A stretch of DNA of 64,000 nucleotides. It comes from Planococcus maritimus (GTDB lineage Bacteria > Bacillota > Bacilli > Bacillales_A > Planococcaceae). The notes beneath the pieces are model-generated. The model ran no database searches and was not told the DNA's origin. It was given only the letters and a program-made list of their open reading frames with translations. Position numbers and translations under genes: made by a program. Position 1 is the first letter of the stretch; each line of letters starts with the position of its first letter. Below are positions 1 through 6,871 of the stretch, piece by piece. Location of the stretch: contig NZ_CP016538.2 in the NCBI RefSeq assembly GCF_001687625.2, forward strand, positions 282,001 through 346,000. Direction: 5' to 3'.

Positions 1-181
1 GATTGCCTCGACGAAAGAATTCAATTTGATGCACGTTTGGGACATTTCTTATAAAACGTTTTCTGATAATGCCAATCTATTGTATTTGCATACGTATCGC
101 GGCGTCTTGACCTACAAAGTGCCAAGAGACCCTGATCGTTTCGTGAAGACTTTCAAAAAACTGAAAAACGCTAATTATTGA
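1..181 (+). CDS. C-terminal fragment of an unknown protein (partial)
   Basis: An open frame enters the window from the left and ends at a TGA at 179-181, giving the last 59 residues of a protein. The visible part is rich in aromatic and basic residues (a segment LYLHTYRGVLTYKV followed by FVKTFKKLK) and resembles the last strand and C-terminal helix of bacterial PH-like domains. That likeness is only an impression. A strong terminator begins at the stop codon, which supports this as a true gene end. The family cannot be named from the fragment. Confidence 0.6.
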   Translation, partial: IASTKEFNLMHVWDISYKTFSDNANLLYLHTYRGVLTYKVPRDPDRFVKTFKKLKNANY

Positions 182-213
182 GAAGCCGGAAGTTCGGGCT
201 TCTTTTTTTTTTT
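181..213 (+). terminator. Rho-independent terminator of the first partial gene
   Basis: Arms AGAAGCC and GGCTTCT enclose a 9-nt loop and are followed by a run of more than ten T. It directly follows the stop codon of the partial gene. Confidence 0.85.
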
Positions 214-368
214 GAGTAGAATGGCAGGGAAGGGGAAATGGATACGGGAAACGAATGCGCACCGGATAGGGAACGCTTACGCTGACTAATGCAGGCCTAG
301 ACACATATTTTGAAAGAGACGACTTGGAAGTTCCGAATGGAATTTACGGCAAGGATTTTTAGTTTTAA

Positions 369-383
369 TGATAATAATTATCG
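369..383 (+). promoter_or_regulatory. Fur box (14/15 match)
   Basis: TGATAATAATTATCG matches the Bacillus 7-1-7 Fur box TGATAATnATTATCA at all but the last base. It lies about 150 bp upstream of the fetAB coding region and about 70 bp upstream of the likely -35. This region from 214 to 533 has no gene and carries only regulatory sites. Binding by Fur is inferred from the motif. Confidence 0.6.
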
Positions 384-411
384 TTTAAAACCACTGTGAA
401 ATCAGCTTAAT

Positions 412-426
412 TGATATGTATTATCA
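412..426 (+). promoter_or_regulatory. Second, weaker Fur-like box
   Basis: TGATATGTATTATCA has a perfect right half-site (ATTATCA) and 5 of 7 matches in the left half. A third degenerate copy may follow near 436-450. Tandem weak sites next to a strong one are common at Fur-controlled promoters, but this one is less certain. Confidence 0.4.
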
Positions 427-451
427 ATTAAAAATAGTTATTCTCAATTAC

Positions 452-480
452 TTGGTTCGCTTATCAAGTTGTGCTATGAT
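452..480 (+). promoter_or_regulatory. SigA-type promoter of fetAB
   Basis: A weak -35 TTGGTT (452-457) is followed after 17 bp by TATGAT (475-480). The predicted start of transcription falls inside the PerR box at 488-502, so bound PerR would block initiation. Confidence 0.55.
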
Positions 481-487
481 AGCTACA

Positions 488-502
488 TTATAATAATTAT
501 AA
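488..502 (+). promoter_or_regulatory. PerR box (15/15 match) upstream of fetAB
   Basis: TTATAATAATTATAA is a perfect 7-1-7 palindrome and identical to the Bacillus PerR consensus TTATAATnATTATAA. It lies 31 bp upstream of the start codon, at the presumed transcription start, a classic repressor position. PerR releases DNA on peroxide stress, so the site predicts peroxide-induced expression of the iron exporter. Confidence 0.75.
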
Positions 503-533
503 ATAAGAAAATGAAGATTTAGGAGGTGTGGGC

Positions 534-1265
534 ATGAGCACCCAGTACAAACCAGCGCTCCATTTTCAGCATGTGGATTACCGCATCGGAGACACAGAGA
601 TTTTAAGCAATATTACCGGTTCATTTCCGCAAGGCCGCATCACGACTTTAGTAGGTCCTTCGGGGGCCGGGAAGTCGACTTTACTTAAATTGTGCAATAG
701 CCTGATTTCCCCGGAAAATGGCGAAATTTTTGTCAAAGACAAAGCGATTGGCGATTACGATCCCGTGGAATTGCGCCGAATGGTTGGGATGGCGCTGCAG
801 AGCGCACCGATGATCAGCGGCACGGTCTATGAAAACTTGAATTTGCCTTTGGACTTGCAAGGGCAGCGACTAGCGAAAGAAGATGCCCTAGAGCTGCTTG
901 AAGACGTGGGCTTAAAAGGTGACTTGCTGGACCGTAAAGTAAAAGAATTGTCAGGCGGGCAGCGCCAGAAAGTATCCATCGCAAGAACGCTCGTCAATAA
1001 GCCGGAGATTTTGTTGATGGATGAAATCACGTCGTCGCTTGACCGCGCCTCTAAGCATGAAGTGGAAGAGCTAATCAGCAAGATCAACCGAAAATACGGC
1101 ACGACGATCATTTGGATCACCCACAACCTTCAACAAGCGCTCGAAATCGGCGACTATACATGGGTCATGATGGATGGCCAGGTAGTGGAAACTGGCGAAA
1201 GTTCCTTGCTAGAAGATCCTAAAAACGACCGTGTGGAAGAGTTCGTGAAAGGGGTGGTGTCATGA
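534..1265 (+). CDS. fetA: Iron export ABC transporter ATP-binding protein FetA
   Basis: A 243-residue ABC ATPase that would power the FetB membrane partner. Walker A is GPSGAGKST at residues 41-49, the signature LSGGQ starts near residue 139, and Walker B ends in Asp163-Glu164 (LLMDE); an H-loop (WITHN) follows. In E. coli FetAB exports iron and raises peroxide resistance. The start at 534 was chosen over the in-frame GTG at 528 because AGGAGG (521-526) is then spaced 7 nt from an ATG. The stop overlaps the fetB start (ATGA), indicating translational coupling. A PerR box and Fur-like boxes lie upstream. Assignment as FetA rather than another small ABC ATPase rests mainly on the adjacent FetB. 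Confidence 0.85.
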   Translation: MSTQYKPALHFQHVDYRIGDTEILSNITGSFPQGRITTLVGPSGAGKSTLLKLCNSLISPENGEIFVKDKAIGDYDPVELRRMVGMALQSAPMISGTVYENLNLPLDLQGQRLAKEDALELLEDVGLKGDLLDRKVKELSGGQRQKVSIARTLVNKPEILLMDEITSSLDRASKHEVEELISKINRKYGTTIIWITHNLQQALEIGDYTWVMMDGQVVETGESSLLEDPKNDRVEEFVKGVVS

Positions 1266-2011
1266 GTTATTGGGCTTTATCACTGACGCTCATTTTTGTT
1301 CTCATTCCTTTGCTCTTATCGAAAACATTGAATTTAGGACTCGGACGGGACATGACCGTTGCGACGCTGCGTTCGATTGTTCAACTGCTCGCCGTCGGGT
1401 ATGTGCTGAAATTCGTCTTCGACTCCGAAAGTTTGCTATATATTTTCTTGATGGTTGCACTGATGATTGTAGCGGCCACCCATAACGCGCAGAAAAAAGG
1501 GGCGGCCATCCAAGGAATTACTTGGAAAATCGCCGTCACCCTGATTTTTGTGGAAGTATTGACGCAAGGGATTTTGGTCGGCTTTAATATTACACCGGCT
1601 ACCGCGCAATACATCATTCCGATCAGCGGCATGGTGATCGGTAACTCGATGGTGCTGTCGATCTTGTTCTTGAACCGTTTCACAGCGGAAGTTGAAGATC
1701 ATCAGGACCAGACCGAATTGATCTTGTCGCTTGGCGGAACGCCGAAACAAGCAATTCACCGCCAGTTGATCAATTCGATCAAAGCGAGTATGATCCCGAC
1801 GATTGAGAGCCAGAAAACCGTTGGACTCGTCCAGTTGCCCGGCATGATGAGCGGGCAAATCATCGCGGGCGCAGACCCGATCCAAGCGGTGCAGTTCCAG
1901 TTGCTAATCATGTTCTTATTGTTGACGACAGCGGCTGTCACAAGCGTTTTCCTCGGATATTTATCTTATCCAACCTTATTCAATAAACGCATGCAATTAC
2001 TAAAAGGCTGA
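1262..2011 (+). CDS. fetB: Iron export permease FetB (UPF0014 family)
   Basis: A 249-residue polytopic membrane protein with about seven hydrophobic segments. It carries the family hallmark around residues 115-185: a PISGMVIGNSM stretch, then a LSLGGTPKQA loop and a VGLVQLPGMMSGQI segment. It forms the membrane part of the exporter with FetA. The ATG overlaps the fetA stop by 4 nt, so the two are co-translated. Length is normal for the family. A terminator hairpin overlaps the stop codon. Confidence 0.9.
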   Translation: MSYWALSLTLIFVLIPLLLSKTLNLGLGRDMTVATLRSIVQLLAVGYVLKFVFDSESLLYIFLMVALMIVAATHNAQKKGAAIQGITWKIAVTLIFVEVLTQGILVGFNITPATAQYIIPISGMVIGNSMVLSILFLNRFTAEVEDHQDQTELILSLGGTPKQAIHRQLINSIKASMIPTIESQKTVGLVQLPGMMSGQIIAGADPIQAVQFQLLIMFLLLTTAAVTSVFLGYLSYPTLFNKRMQLLKG

Positions 2012-2029
2012 CGCATAGTCAGCCTTTTT
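2002..2029 (+). terminator. fetAB terminator (left copy of a duplicated hairpin)
   Basis: Arms AAAAGGCTGAC and GTCAGCCTTTT enclose GCATA and end in a T run. The same stem (GGCTGA, 7 nt, TCAGCC) recurs at 2341-2366 on the other side of the repeat element. Confidence 0.9.
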
Positions 2030-2030
2030 C

Positions 2031-2338
2031 AGAGTGTTGAAGAAGTCTATTAATCAGTTATGAATTAAATTGGAAGCATCTTTTCAACATTTAAAAATCA
2101 GTAACCTCTCTAAGTATTTGGAGAAGTGTCCGCTCGTAAGCCCTTCTGCTCAATAATGCTGCGCATTACTTTCGCAAAGATAAGGTCTCCCGTAGGTCAA
2201 CCTTATCTTTCCTGTGGATCAGCGAGACGACCGAGACCCCGCAAGCAGCGAAGCGGCTGAGGAGGCTTGGGCGCGAGCCCACGGAAAGCGAGCGATAAGC
2301 TTCGGAAAATACGATTTCTAAACATTCTTGACAATCTA
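2031..2338. repeat. Dispersed intergenic repeat, copy A
   Basis: A stretch of about 308 bp without a gene between the convergent fetB and the 2381-3451 gene. Its core (2214-2314) is nearly identical, in reverse orientation, to 52353-52452, and related to the shorter element at 6681-6789. Shared landmarks are the left end GAGTGTTGAAGAAGTCTAT, a segment AGTATTTGGAGAAG, the GATCAGCGAGACGACCGAG segment and the ACGGAAAGCGAGCGATAAGC segment. Copy A has an extra hairpin (AAGATAAGGT ... ACCTTATCTT, about 2177-2210) that copy C lacks. It is bounded on both sides by the same terminator stem. No ORF is convincing inside it. Confidence 0.8.
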
Positions 2339-2340
2339 TG

Positions 2341-2366
2341 AAAGGCTGATATTTCGTCAGCCTTTT
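2341..2366 (-). terminator. Terminator of the 2381-3451 gene (right copy of the hairpin)
   Basis: Stem AAAGGCTGA / TCAGCCTTT with a 7-nt loop, the same stem and loop length as the fetAB terminator at 2002-2029 but with a different loop sequence. Its T tract on the minus strand is short, so termination is probably weaker. Confidence 0.6.
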
Positions 2367-2380
2367 AATTTTGCTTAAAT

Positions 2381-3451
2381 TTAGTTGGCGTTGCCAGGGT
2401 AGAAGCTGTCGATTTCAAAGCGGCCGGATCCTGGCAAGCTTTCGAGCAAGTCCGGTCCAAACAAGGCAGCGGGCGTCCAGCTGCCACTTGCATAATCACC
2501 TGATAATAAGCGCTGTGTCACTTCGAGCGCTCCATATACGGTCAGGTCATAAACATTCGCAGTGCGGATCCGGCACGTTTTAACAACGCCATCTGCATTT
2601 TTGGCTTGGCCCCAAATATACGCGGCACTGCCAGCGCGTTCTTCCTGGTTTGGTCCCTCTACACCTTGTTCGACCCATCTCAATAAAGGCTGCTTCACTT
2701 TTTCGGAAGACAGCAAAGGACTCGCCACGTTCATGAGCCGTGCTGCATAAATAGCTGCTTTGGGTGTTGGAATCCATGCTGAAATATTCGGAATCGCGGT
2801 CGTGTAATAAGCGGTGGCCACGTCTCCCCAAGGGATCGCCATGGCAGATTTCTTTCCGCGCCCGAAATCGATCAGTCGCTGTTGTTTACCAATCGCAGTA
2901 TCCGTCAATTGGCCTTCTTTACGGACGGTATTGCCGCCACCTAGCCCTTCGACCATCGTTTTCATGGTACCGGGGGAGATGCCTGAGTCCGAATCAAATC
3001 CAAGTGCGAGCTCGATAGCATCAGGCAAAGCCTGCTTTAGCTTTAAAGCAGTGCAGTCGGTCGGGATAACGTCAAAGCCTACACCAGAACATAAAATGAT
3101 GTTTTTTTGCAGCGCTTCTTCGTGCAAGGAATGGGTGTGTTCGAAAACGCTGATTTCCCCCGTGATATCGAGGTAATGAGCGCCGGCTTTTAGGCAAGCG
3201 TGAATCATCGGTTTGCTGGTCTTCTCAAAAGGCCCTGCGCAATGAAGCACAAGGTCGATGCCTGCCAACTGCTCAGCTGTTTGGTCATTTAATTCGAAAA
3301 TCTGGAATTCCAAGTCGAGTTCTTCGGCGAGCGGCTGTACTTTTTCCTTGCTGCGTCCAGCCAACACGGGCCGCATTCCACGCTCAACAGCTTCTTGTGC
3401 AATTAATTTTCCTGTATAGCCTGTCGCTCCGTACAATAGCCAAGTTGTCAT
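2381..3451 (-). CDS. Saccharopine dehydrogenase-like NAD(P)-binding oxidoreductase
   Basis: A 356-residue protein with an N-terminal Rossmann fold (GATGYTGKL, residues 8-16), an AGRS motif after strand 2 and a LHCAGPF motif typical of the saccharopine dehydrogenase / trans-acting enoyl reductase group. The substrate is unknown. The start at 3451 is preferred over the ATG 18 nt upstream because AGGAG lies about 10 nt before it, inside the longer frame. The gene is transcribed away from the intracellular subtilisin gene and shares its upstream region, which contains a LexA box. Confidence 0.75.
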   Translation of the reverse strand: MTTWLLYGATGYTGKLIAQEAVERGMRPVLAGRSKEKVQPLAEELDLEFQIFELNDQTAEQLAGIDLVLHCAGPFEKTSKPMIHACLKAGAHYLDITGEISVFEHTHSLHEEALQKNIILCSGVGFDVIPTDCTALKLKQALPDAIELALGFDSDSGISPGTMKTMVEGLGGGNTVRKEGQLTDTAIGKQQRLIDFGRGKKSAMAIPWGDVATAYYTTAIPNISAWIPTPKAAIYAARLMNVASPLLSSEKVKQPLLRWVEQGVEGPNQEERAGSAAYIWGQAKNADGVVKTCRIRTANVYDLTVYGALEVTQRLLSGDYASGSWTPAALFGPDLLESLPGSGRFEIDSFYPGNAN

Positions 3452-3558
3452 TATTTTAGGTCTCCTCATCTTTTGGTGTCTTTCTTGTGTTCTTCAATAA
3501 GAAGGAAATTCCTGTCTCTTTCTCGAAATTAATAACAAGAACTTTCCAATTCAAAAAG

Positions 3559-3572
3559 CGAACAAATGTTTG
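3559..3572 (+). promoter_or_regulatory. LexA (SOS) box overlapping the subtilisin promoter
   Basis: CGAACAAATGTTTG agrees at every position with the Bacillus LexA (DinR) consensus CGAACRNRYGTTYG. Its last three bases form part of the predicted -35 of the downstream protease gene, so a bound repressor would block that promoter. Chance occurrence of a full match in 64 kb is low (nine fixed and four half-fixed positions). Confidence 0.7.
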
Positions 3573-3599
3573 ATTTTAACTGCGGCTATCAGGTAGAAT
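3570..3599 (+). promoter_or_regulatory. SigA-type promoter of the intracellular subtilisin gene
   Basis: TTGATT (3570-3575) and TAGAAT (3594-3599) are separated by 18 bp. The -10 is 30 bp upstream of the start codon, leaving room for the GAAGGAGGAA ribosome site. Confidence 0.6.
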
Positions 3600-3629
3600 G
3601 AACGAAACGAGCTGAAGGAGGAATTTTCG

Positions 3630-4619
3630 ATGAACAATATTCATTTGATTCCATACCGCGTTGAACAAGTGACGGCAGCCCCGCCACGCATTCCGGAGGG
3701 GGTGCGGATGATTCAGGCTCCTGAAGTGTGGGAAAGCGCCGAACACGGCAAAGGCAATGTTGTGGCTGTCTTGGATACCGGTTGCCAGAGCGACCACCCC
3801 GATCTGTCAGCGCGGATTGTGGGCGGCCGTAATTTCACACACGATGACGCTGGAGACCCTGAACAGTTTGAGGATTACAACGGCCACGGCACCCATGTAG
3901 CCGGGACGATTGCTGCTTCGCTTACGGATGAAGACGGTGTGGTCGGTGTCGCGCCGCTCGCCGATTTACTTGTCGTCAAAGTGCTCGATAAACAAGGCAG
4001 CGGCAGTTACGAAGGCATTATTGCGGGCATTCATTACGCCATCGATTGGCGCGGCCCGAACGGGGAAAAGACCACGATTATTTCGATGTCGCTCGGAGGC
4101 CCTGAAGACCATCCGGAGTTATACGAAGCGGTCAAGCGCGCAGTGGACGCCGGAATCCCGGTTATTTGCGCAGCCGGCAATGAAGGAGACGATGCATACG
4201 ATACGGATGAATTCGCTTATCCGGGTGCTTACGGCGAAGTCATTCAAGTGGGCGCTGTCGATTTCGACCGCCGCATCGCCCCGTTCAGCAATACCAATAA
4301 CGAAATCGATTTGGTCGCGCCGGGCATCAACATCTATTCGACGTATCTGGAAGGGAAATACGCCAGCTTATCCGGTACTTCGATGGCGACGCCGCATGTA
4401 TCGGGAGCTTTAGCATTGATCCGCAATATTTCCGAGCGTGAGTTTGACCGGGAGCTGACCGAGGCGGAATTGTATGCCCAGCTTGTCCGGCGCACGATTC
4501 CTCTTGGCTATCCGAAGACGGCGGAAGGCAATGGCCTGCTGGCGCTCGATATTCTGAATAAATTCGAGCAATTGTTCAAGATTCTCAGCAATTCCTATGG
4601 CAATGGCTCGGGCCGTTAA
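3630..4619 (+). CDS. isp: Intracellular subtilisin-type serine protease
   Basis: A 329-residue subtilase with no signal peptide. The N-terminus carries the LIPYRVE motif (residues 6-12), which in intracellular subtilisins forms an inhibitory extension cleaved on activation. The catalytic triad is complete: Asp49 (AVLDTG), His86 (NGHGTHVAG) and Ser251 (GTSMATPHVSG), with the oxyanion Asn184 in AAGNEGD. Family members degrade cytoplasmic proteins in stationary phase. The start follows GAAGGAGGAA by a normal spacing. It is monocistronic with its own terminator. A LexA box overlaps the promoter, which is unexpected for this family. Confidence 0.92.
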   Translation: MNNIHLIPYRVEQVTAAPPRIPEGVRMIQAPEVWESAEHGKGNVVAVLDTGCQSDHPDLSARIVGGRNFTHDDAGDPEQFEDYNGHGTHVAGTIAASLTDEDGVVGVAPLADLLVVKVLDKQGSGSYEGIIAGIHYAIDWRGPNGEKTTIISMSLGGPEDHPELYEAVKRAVDAGIPVICAAGNEGDDAYDTDEFAYPGAYGEVIQVGAVDFDRRIAPFSNTNNEIDLVAPGINIYSTYLEGKYASLSGTSMATPHVSGALALIRNISEREFDRELTEAELYAQLVRRTIPLGYPKTAEGNGLLALDILNKFEQLFKILSNSYGNGSGR

Positions 4620-4631
4620 CAGCAAACATTC

Positions 4632-4665
4632 AAAAACCCCCAGACACAAAGTCTGAGGGTTTTTT
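4632..4665 (+). terminator. isp terminator
   Basis: AAACCCCCAGAC ... GTCTGAGGGTTT with loop ACAAA and a T run. The A-rich left flank may let it serve the convergent 4670-4876 gene as well. Confidence 0.85.
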
Positions 4666-4669
4666 GCAT

Positions 4670-4876
4670 TTAATCCGTCACTAATTTATCCGTTTTCCGC
4701 TGCTCTTCAATCCACCATTCAATATGGTTTGTGTCGAACAGGATCATGTCGCCATAAGGGCGGGCATGCGGAATGGTTCGTTTCGACAGGAGTTGCTGAA
4801 TCTGCTCCTCTGTCATGGGGCAACTTCGCTGCTCTAAGTATTCAAGCAATTTCGGTATTCCCTGGATTTTCCCCAT
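4670..4876 (-). CDS. Small winged-helix/excisionase-like protein
   Basis: A 68-residue protein preceded by a near-perfect ribosome site (GGGAGGTGA, 5 nt from the ATG). Its middle (MTEEQIQQLLSKRTIPHARP) and end (GDMILFDTNHIEWWIEEQ) follow the layout of excisionase-type winged helices: a recognition-helix region, an IPxxR wing entry, then a final helix with a W-rich segment. A DNA-binding role is inferred from that layout only. It is convergent with isp and apparently monocistronic. I do not recognise a named homologue. Confidence 0.65.
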   Translation of the reverse strand: MGKIQGIPKLLEYLEQRSCPMTEEQIQQLLSKRTIPHARPYGDMILFDTNHIEWWIEEQRKTDKLVTD

Positions 4877-5125
4877 TTAATCACCTCCCACAAAATCTTC
4901 CTTGCAAAAGCAAAGAAAATTCAGTCCGAGTTATTAAACAGGCTGCTGAAAATACTATTCCCCTATTTTGAGTGTTCAATCCTAAAAAGCGAAAATTCAC
5001 AGACGGGCAAAGCGGAACTGGGCAAACTCCTCCCGCTTATAGCGCGAATATGTTAGAATTTCTCCATATGTTAAAAACTATTGTAAGGCAGTAAAAGTGC
5101 TTTTAAGAAGAGAAGGTGCAAATAG

Positions 5126-5950
5126 ATGAAAGTCGGAATAGATGCGGGCGGGACACTGATCAAAGTGGCATATACCGATGAGGGTGAGGTCCAGTTTGCG
5201 AAACACCCAATTGCTGACATCGGTTTAGTAGCAGAGTGGATTAATGGGCTGCCGGTTAGTGAAGTATGTGTGACTGGCGGAAAGTCAGGTGTGCTAGCCT
5301 CTTTGCTGGAACAGCCGGTCCAGGAAATGGTGGAATTTGAAGCGACTCACTTAGGTGTTCAAGTATTGCTCGAACGCATGGGACTTCACCATGAAGCTTA
5401 TTTGGTCACCAATGTCGGAACGGGCACATCGATTCATTGCGTGCAGGACAATTCACAGGAACGCCTAGGCGGCACAGGCATTGGAGGCGGGACGTTGATC
5501 GGCCTCAGCCATTTATTGACAGGCATCACCAGCTTTGATGAAATCGTTGAACACGCTAAGCGCGGCTCGCGCGAACGCATCGATTTGAAAGTGAAGCATA
5601 TCTATGAAGGCAAAGAGCCGCCCATTTCGGGTGAGTTGACGGCCAGTAATTTTGGCCAGGACTTGTTTGCCATTTCCCATGAATTGTCGAAAGAGGAATT
5701 GCTGGCGACAGTCATTGGTCTGGTCGGTGAAACAGTCAGTACGGTCAGTGTTCATGCAGCGCGCCAATGCCGCAGTTCGACGATTGTCTATATTGGCTCT
5801 TCCTTCAGCGACAATGCTTTGTTGAAAGAAGTCGTCACCAGCTACACCATACTGCGCGGCTCGACGCCACTATTCCCAGACAATGGCGAATATTCCGGTG
5901 CTGTCGGGGCTTTATCAGTCTTAGAACAGAAAAAAGAGCATCAAAGCTGA
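5126..5950 (+). CDS. coaW: Type II pantothenate kinase
   Basis: A 274-residue kinase for the first step of CoA synthesis (pantothenate to 4'-phosphopantothenate). The N-terminal GIDAGGTLIKVAY phosphate loop, the VTNVGTGTSIH motif and the GGTGIGGGTLIGLS motif are those of type II (CoaW) enzymes, the short form used by staphylococci and relatives. The start follows AAGAGAAGGTG. The gene is monocistronic, ends in a hairpin shared with the convergent nitroreductase gene, and has about 250 bp of AT-rich leader upstream in which I see no further gene. Confidence 0.92.
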   Translation: MKVGIDAGGTLIKVAYTDEGEVQFAKHPIADIGLVAEWINGLPVSEVCVTGGKSGVLASLLEQPVQEMVEFEATHLGVQVLLERMGLHHEAYLVTNVGTGTSIHCVQDNSQERLGGTGIGGGTLIGLSHLLTGITSFDEIVEHAKRGSRERIDLKVKHIYEGKEPPISGELTASNFGQDLFAISHELSKEELLATVIGLVGETVSTVSVHAARQCRSSTIVYIGSSFSDNALLKEVVTSYTILRGSTPLFPDNGEYSGAVGALSVLEQKKEHQS

Positions 5951-5960
5951 TGCTCTTTTT
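5931..5960. terminator. Bidirectional terminator between coaW and the nitroreductase gene
   Basis: AAAAAGAGCATCA and TGATGCTCTTTTT enclose AAGC. The hairpin overlaps the coaW stop and has an A tract on one side and a T tract on the other, so it works for both convergent genes. Confidence 0.85.
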
Positions 5961-5965
5961 CTTGA

Positions 5966-6526
5966 TTATTGATCGATGATTTCGAGCTTTTCGCGCACAT
6001 CGGTACGTGCTTGTTTTTCTGGTACGTGTGCAGGATAGCCCATCATCATGGTCGCAACGATTTTCTCGCCGGGTTCCACTCCGATTGCCTCACGGAAGAC
6101 GGGGTTGTAAATCCAGTCGTTTGAGCGCCAAATCATGCCGATGCCGCGCTGCCAAGCAGCCAATTGGAAATTTTGCAGCATGGAACTAAGCGCTCCGTAG
6201 TCTTCGTCGAAACGTCGTTGGCGAGGATCAACTGGCATAATGGCGACGAGATGGAGCGGAATGTCTCGGAAGTATTGGGCTTTCGTGAGCGCTTTTTGCG
6301 GGATATCGCCGTCCGGTGTTTTCATCGACTCGAGAAATGCCTGGACGAATTTTTCTTTTCCGGCACCAGCGTACAGCTGGAAGCGCCAAGGCTCGTTTAC
6401 TTTATGGTTAGGTGCCCATTTGGCGACATTGAGCAGCTCGATGATTTCTTCGACATCGACAGCGTCGGGTTTGAATTTTTTTATCGATCTTCTTTCCATG
6501 ATCAATTGGTCAATTGGATTCAGCAA
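5966..6526 (-). CDS. Nitroreductase family protein
   Basis: A 186-residue FMN-dependent nitroreductase-fold protein. It begins with the family pattern MERRSIKKF (residues 10-18, FMN phosphate contact) and continues with a WAPNHKVNEPWRF segment and a C-terminal MMMGYP motif. Such enzymes reduce nitro compounds or quinones with NAD(P)H. The start is a TTG at 6526, chosen because GGAGAGG sits 6 nt upstream; the first in-frame ATG would remove the N-terminal helix. The natural substrate cannot be inferred. Confidence 0.85.
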   Translation of the reverse strand: MLNPIDQLIMERRSIKKFKPDAVDVEEIIELLNVAKWAPNHKVNEPWRFQLYAGAGKEKFVQAFLESMKTPDGDIPQKALTKAQYFRDIPLHLVAIMPVDPRQRRFDEDYGALSSMLQNFQLAAWQRGIGMIWRSNDWIYNPVFREAIGVEPGEKIVATMMMGYPAHVPEKQARTDVREKLEIIDQ

Positions 6527-6680
6527 ATTGAACCTCTCCTATCCTTTTAATGCCTTCGGTTAAATCCTACCATGAATGGCTAAAATCGTGTTGAAAATGA
6601 CATATTGCCTTCTGTCGGAATACTGGTTTCTTGATAAAATAATTACTATATAAGTTGAAGTTAAGACTTCATAACATTCC

Positions 6681-6789
6681 GCAAAACCGCTACGCTTTCC
6701 TGCGGGCGAGCGCCAAGCCTCCTCAGTCGCTTTGCGCCTTGCGGGGTCTTGCCTGTCTCGCTTTCCCGCGGGAGTCTCCGCGGTTTTGC
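6681..6789. repeat. Dispersed intergenic repeat, short copy B
   Basis: A GC-rich 109-bp element ending in inverted GCAAAACCGC / GCGGTTTTGC. It shares the AAGCCTCCTCAGTCGC and CCTTGCGGGGTCT segments and a TGTCTCGCT segment with copies A and C, but lacks their AT-rich arms. It lies in the 345-bp gap between the divergent nitroreductase and hemY-type genes and can fold into one long hairpin. The rest of that gap is AT-rich with no gene. Confidence 0.75.
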
Positions 6790-6871
6790 TCCATTTAGAC
6801 ACCATTAACATAGTTCGTCTTTTGATAATTTAGATTTCTTTAGTTTGATATATAAGCAAGGAGTGATTCGG

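Noticed and set aside
1436-1885. 149-codon minus-strand frame inside fetB
   Set aside because: It lies wholly opposite a well-recognised gene, has no ribosome site and its product has no family features.
3451-3572. LexA box as operator of the divergent oxidoreductase gene
   Set aside because: The box overlaps a plus-strand -35 with a good -10 30 bp before isp, and lies more than 100 bp from the oxidoreductase start with no promoter seen next to it in that direction. Joint control is not excluded.
6681-6789. Short repeat as an insertion sequence
   Set aside because: At 109 bp with no coding capacity and no flanking direct repeats that I can see, it is at most a non-autonomous repeat.
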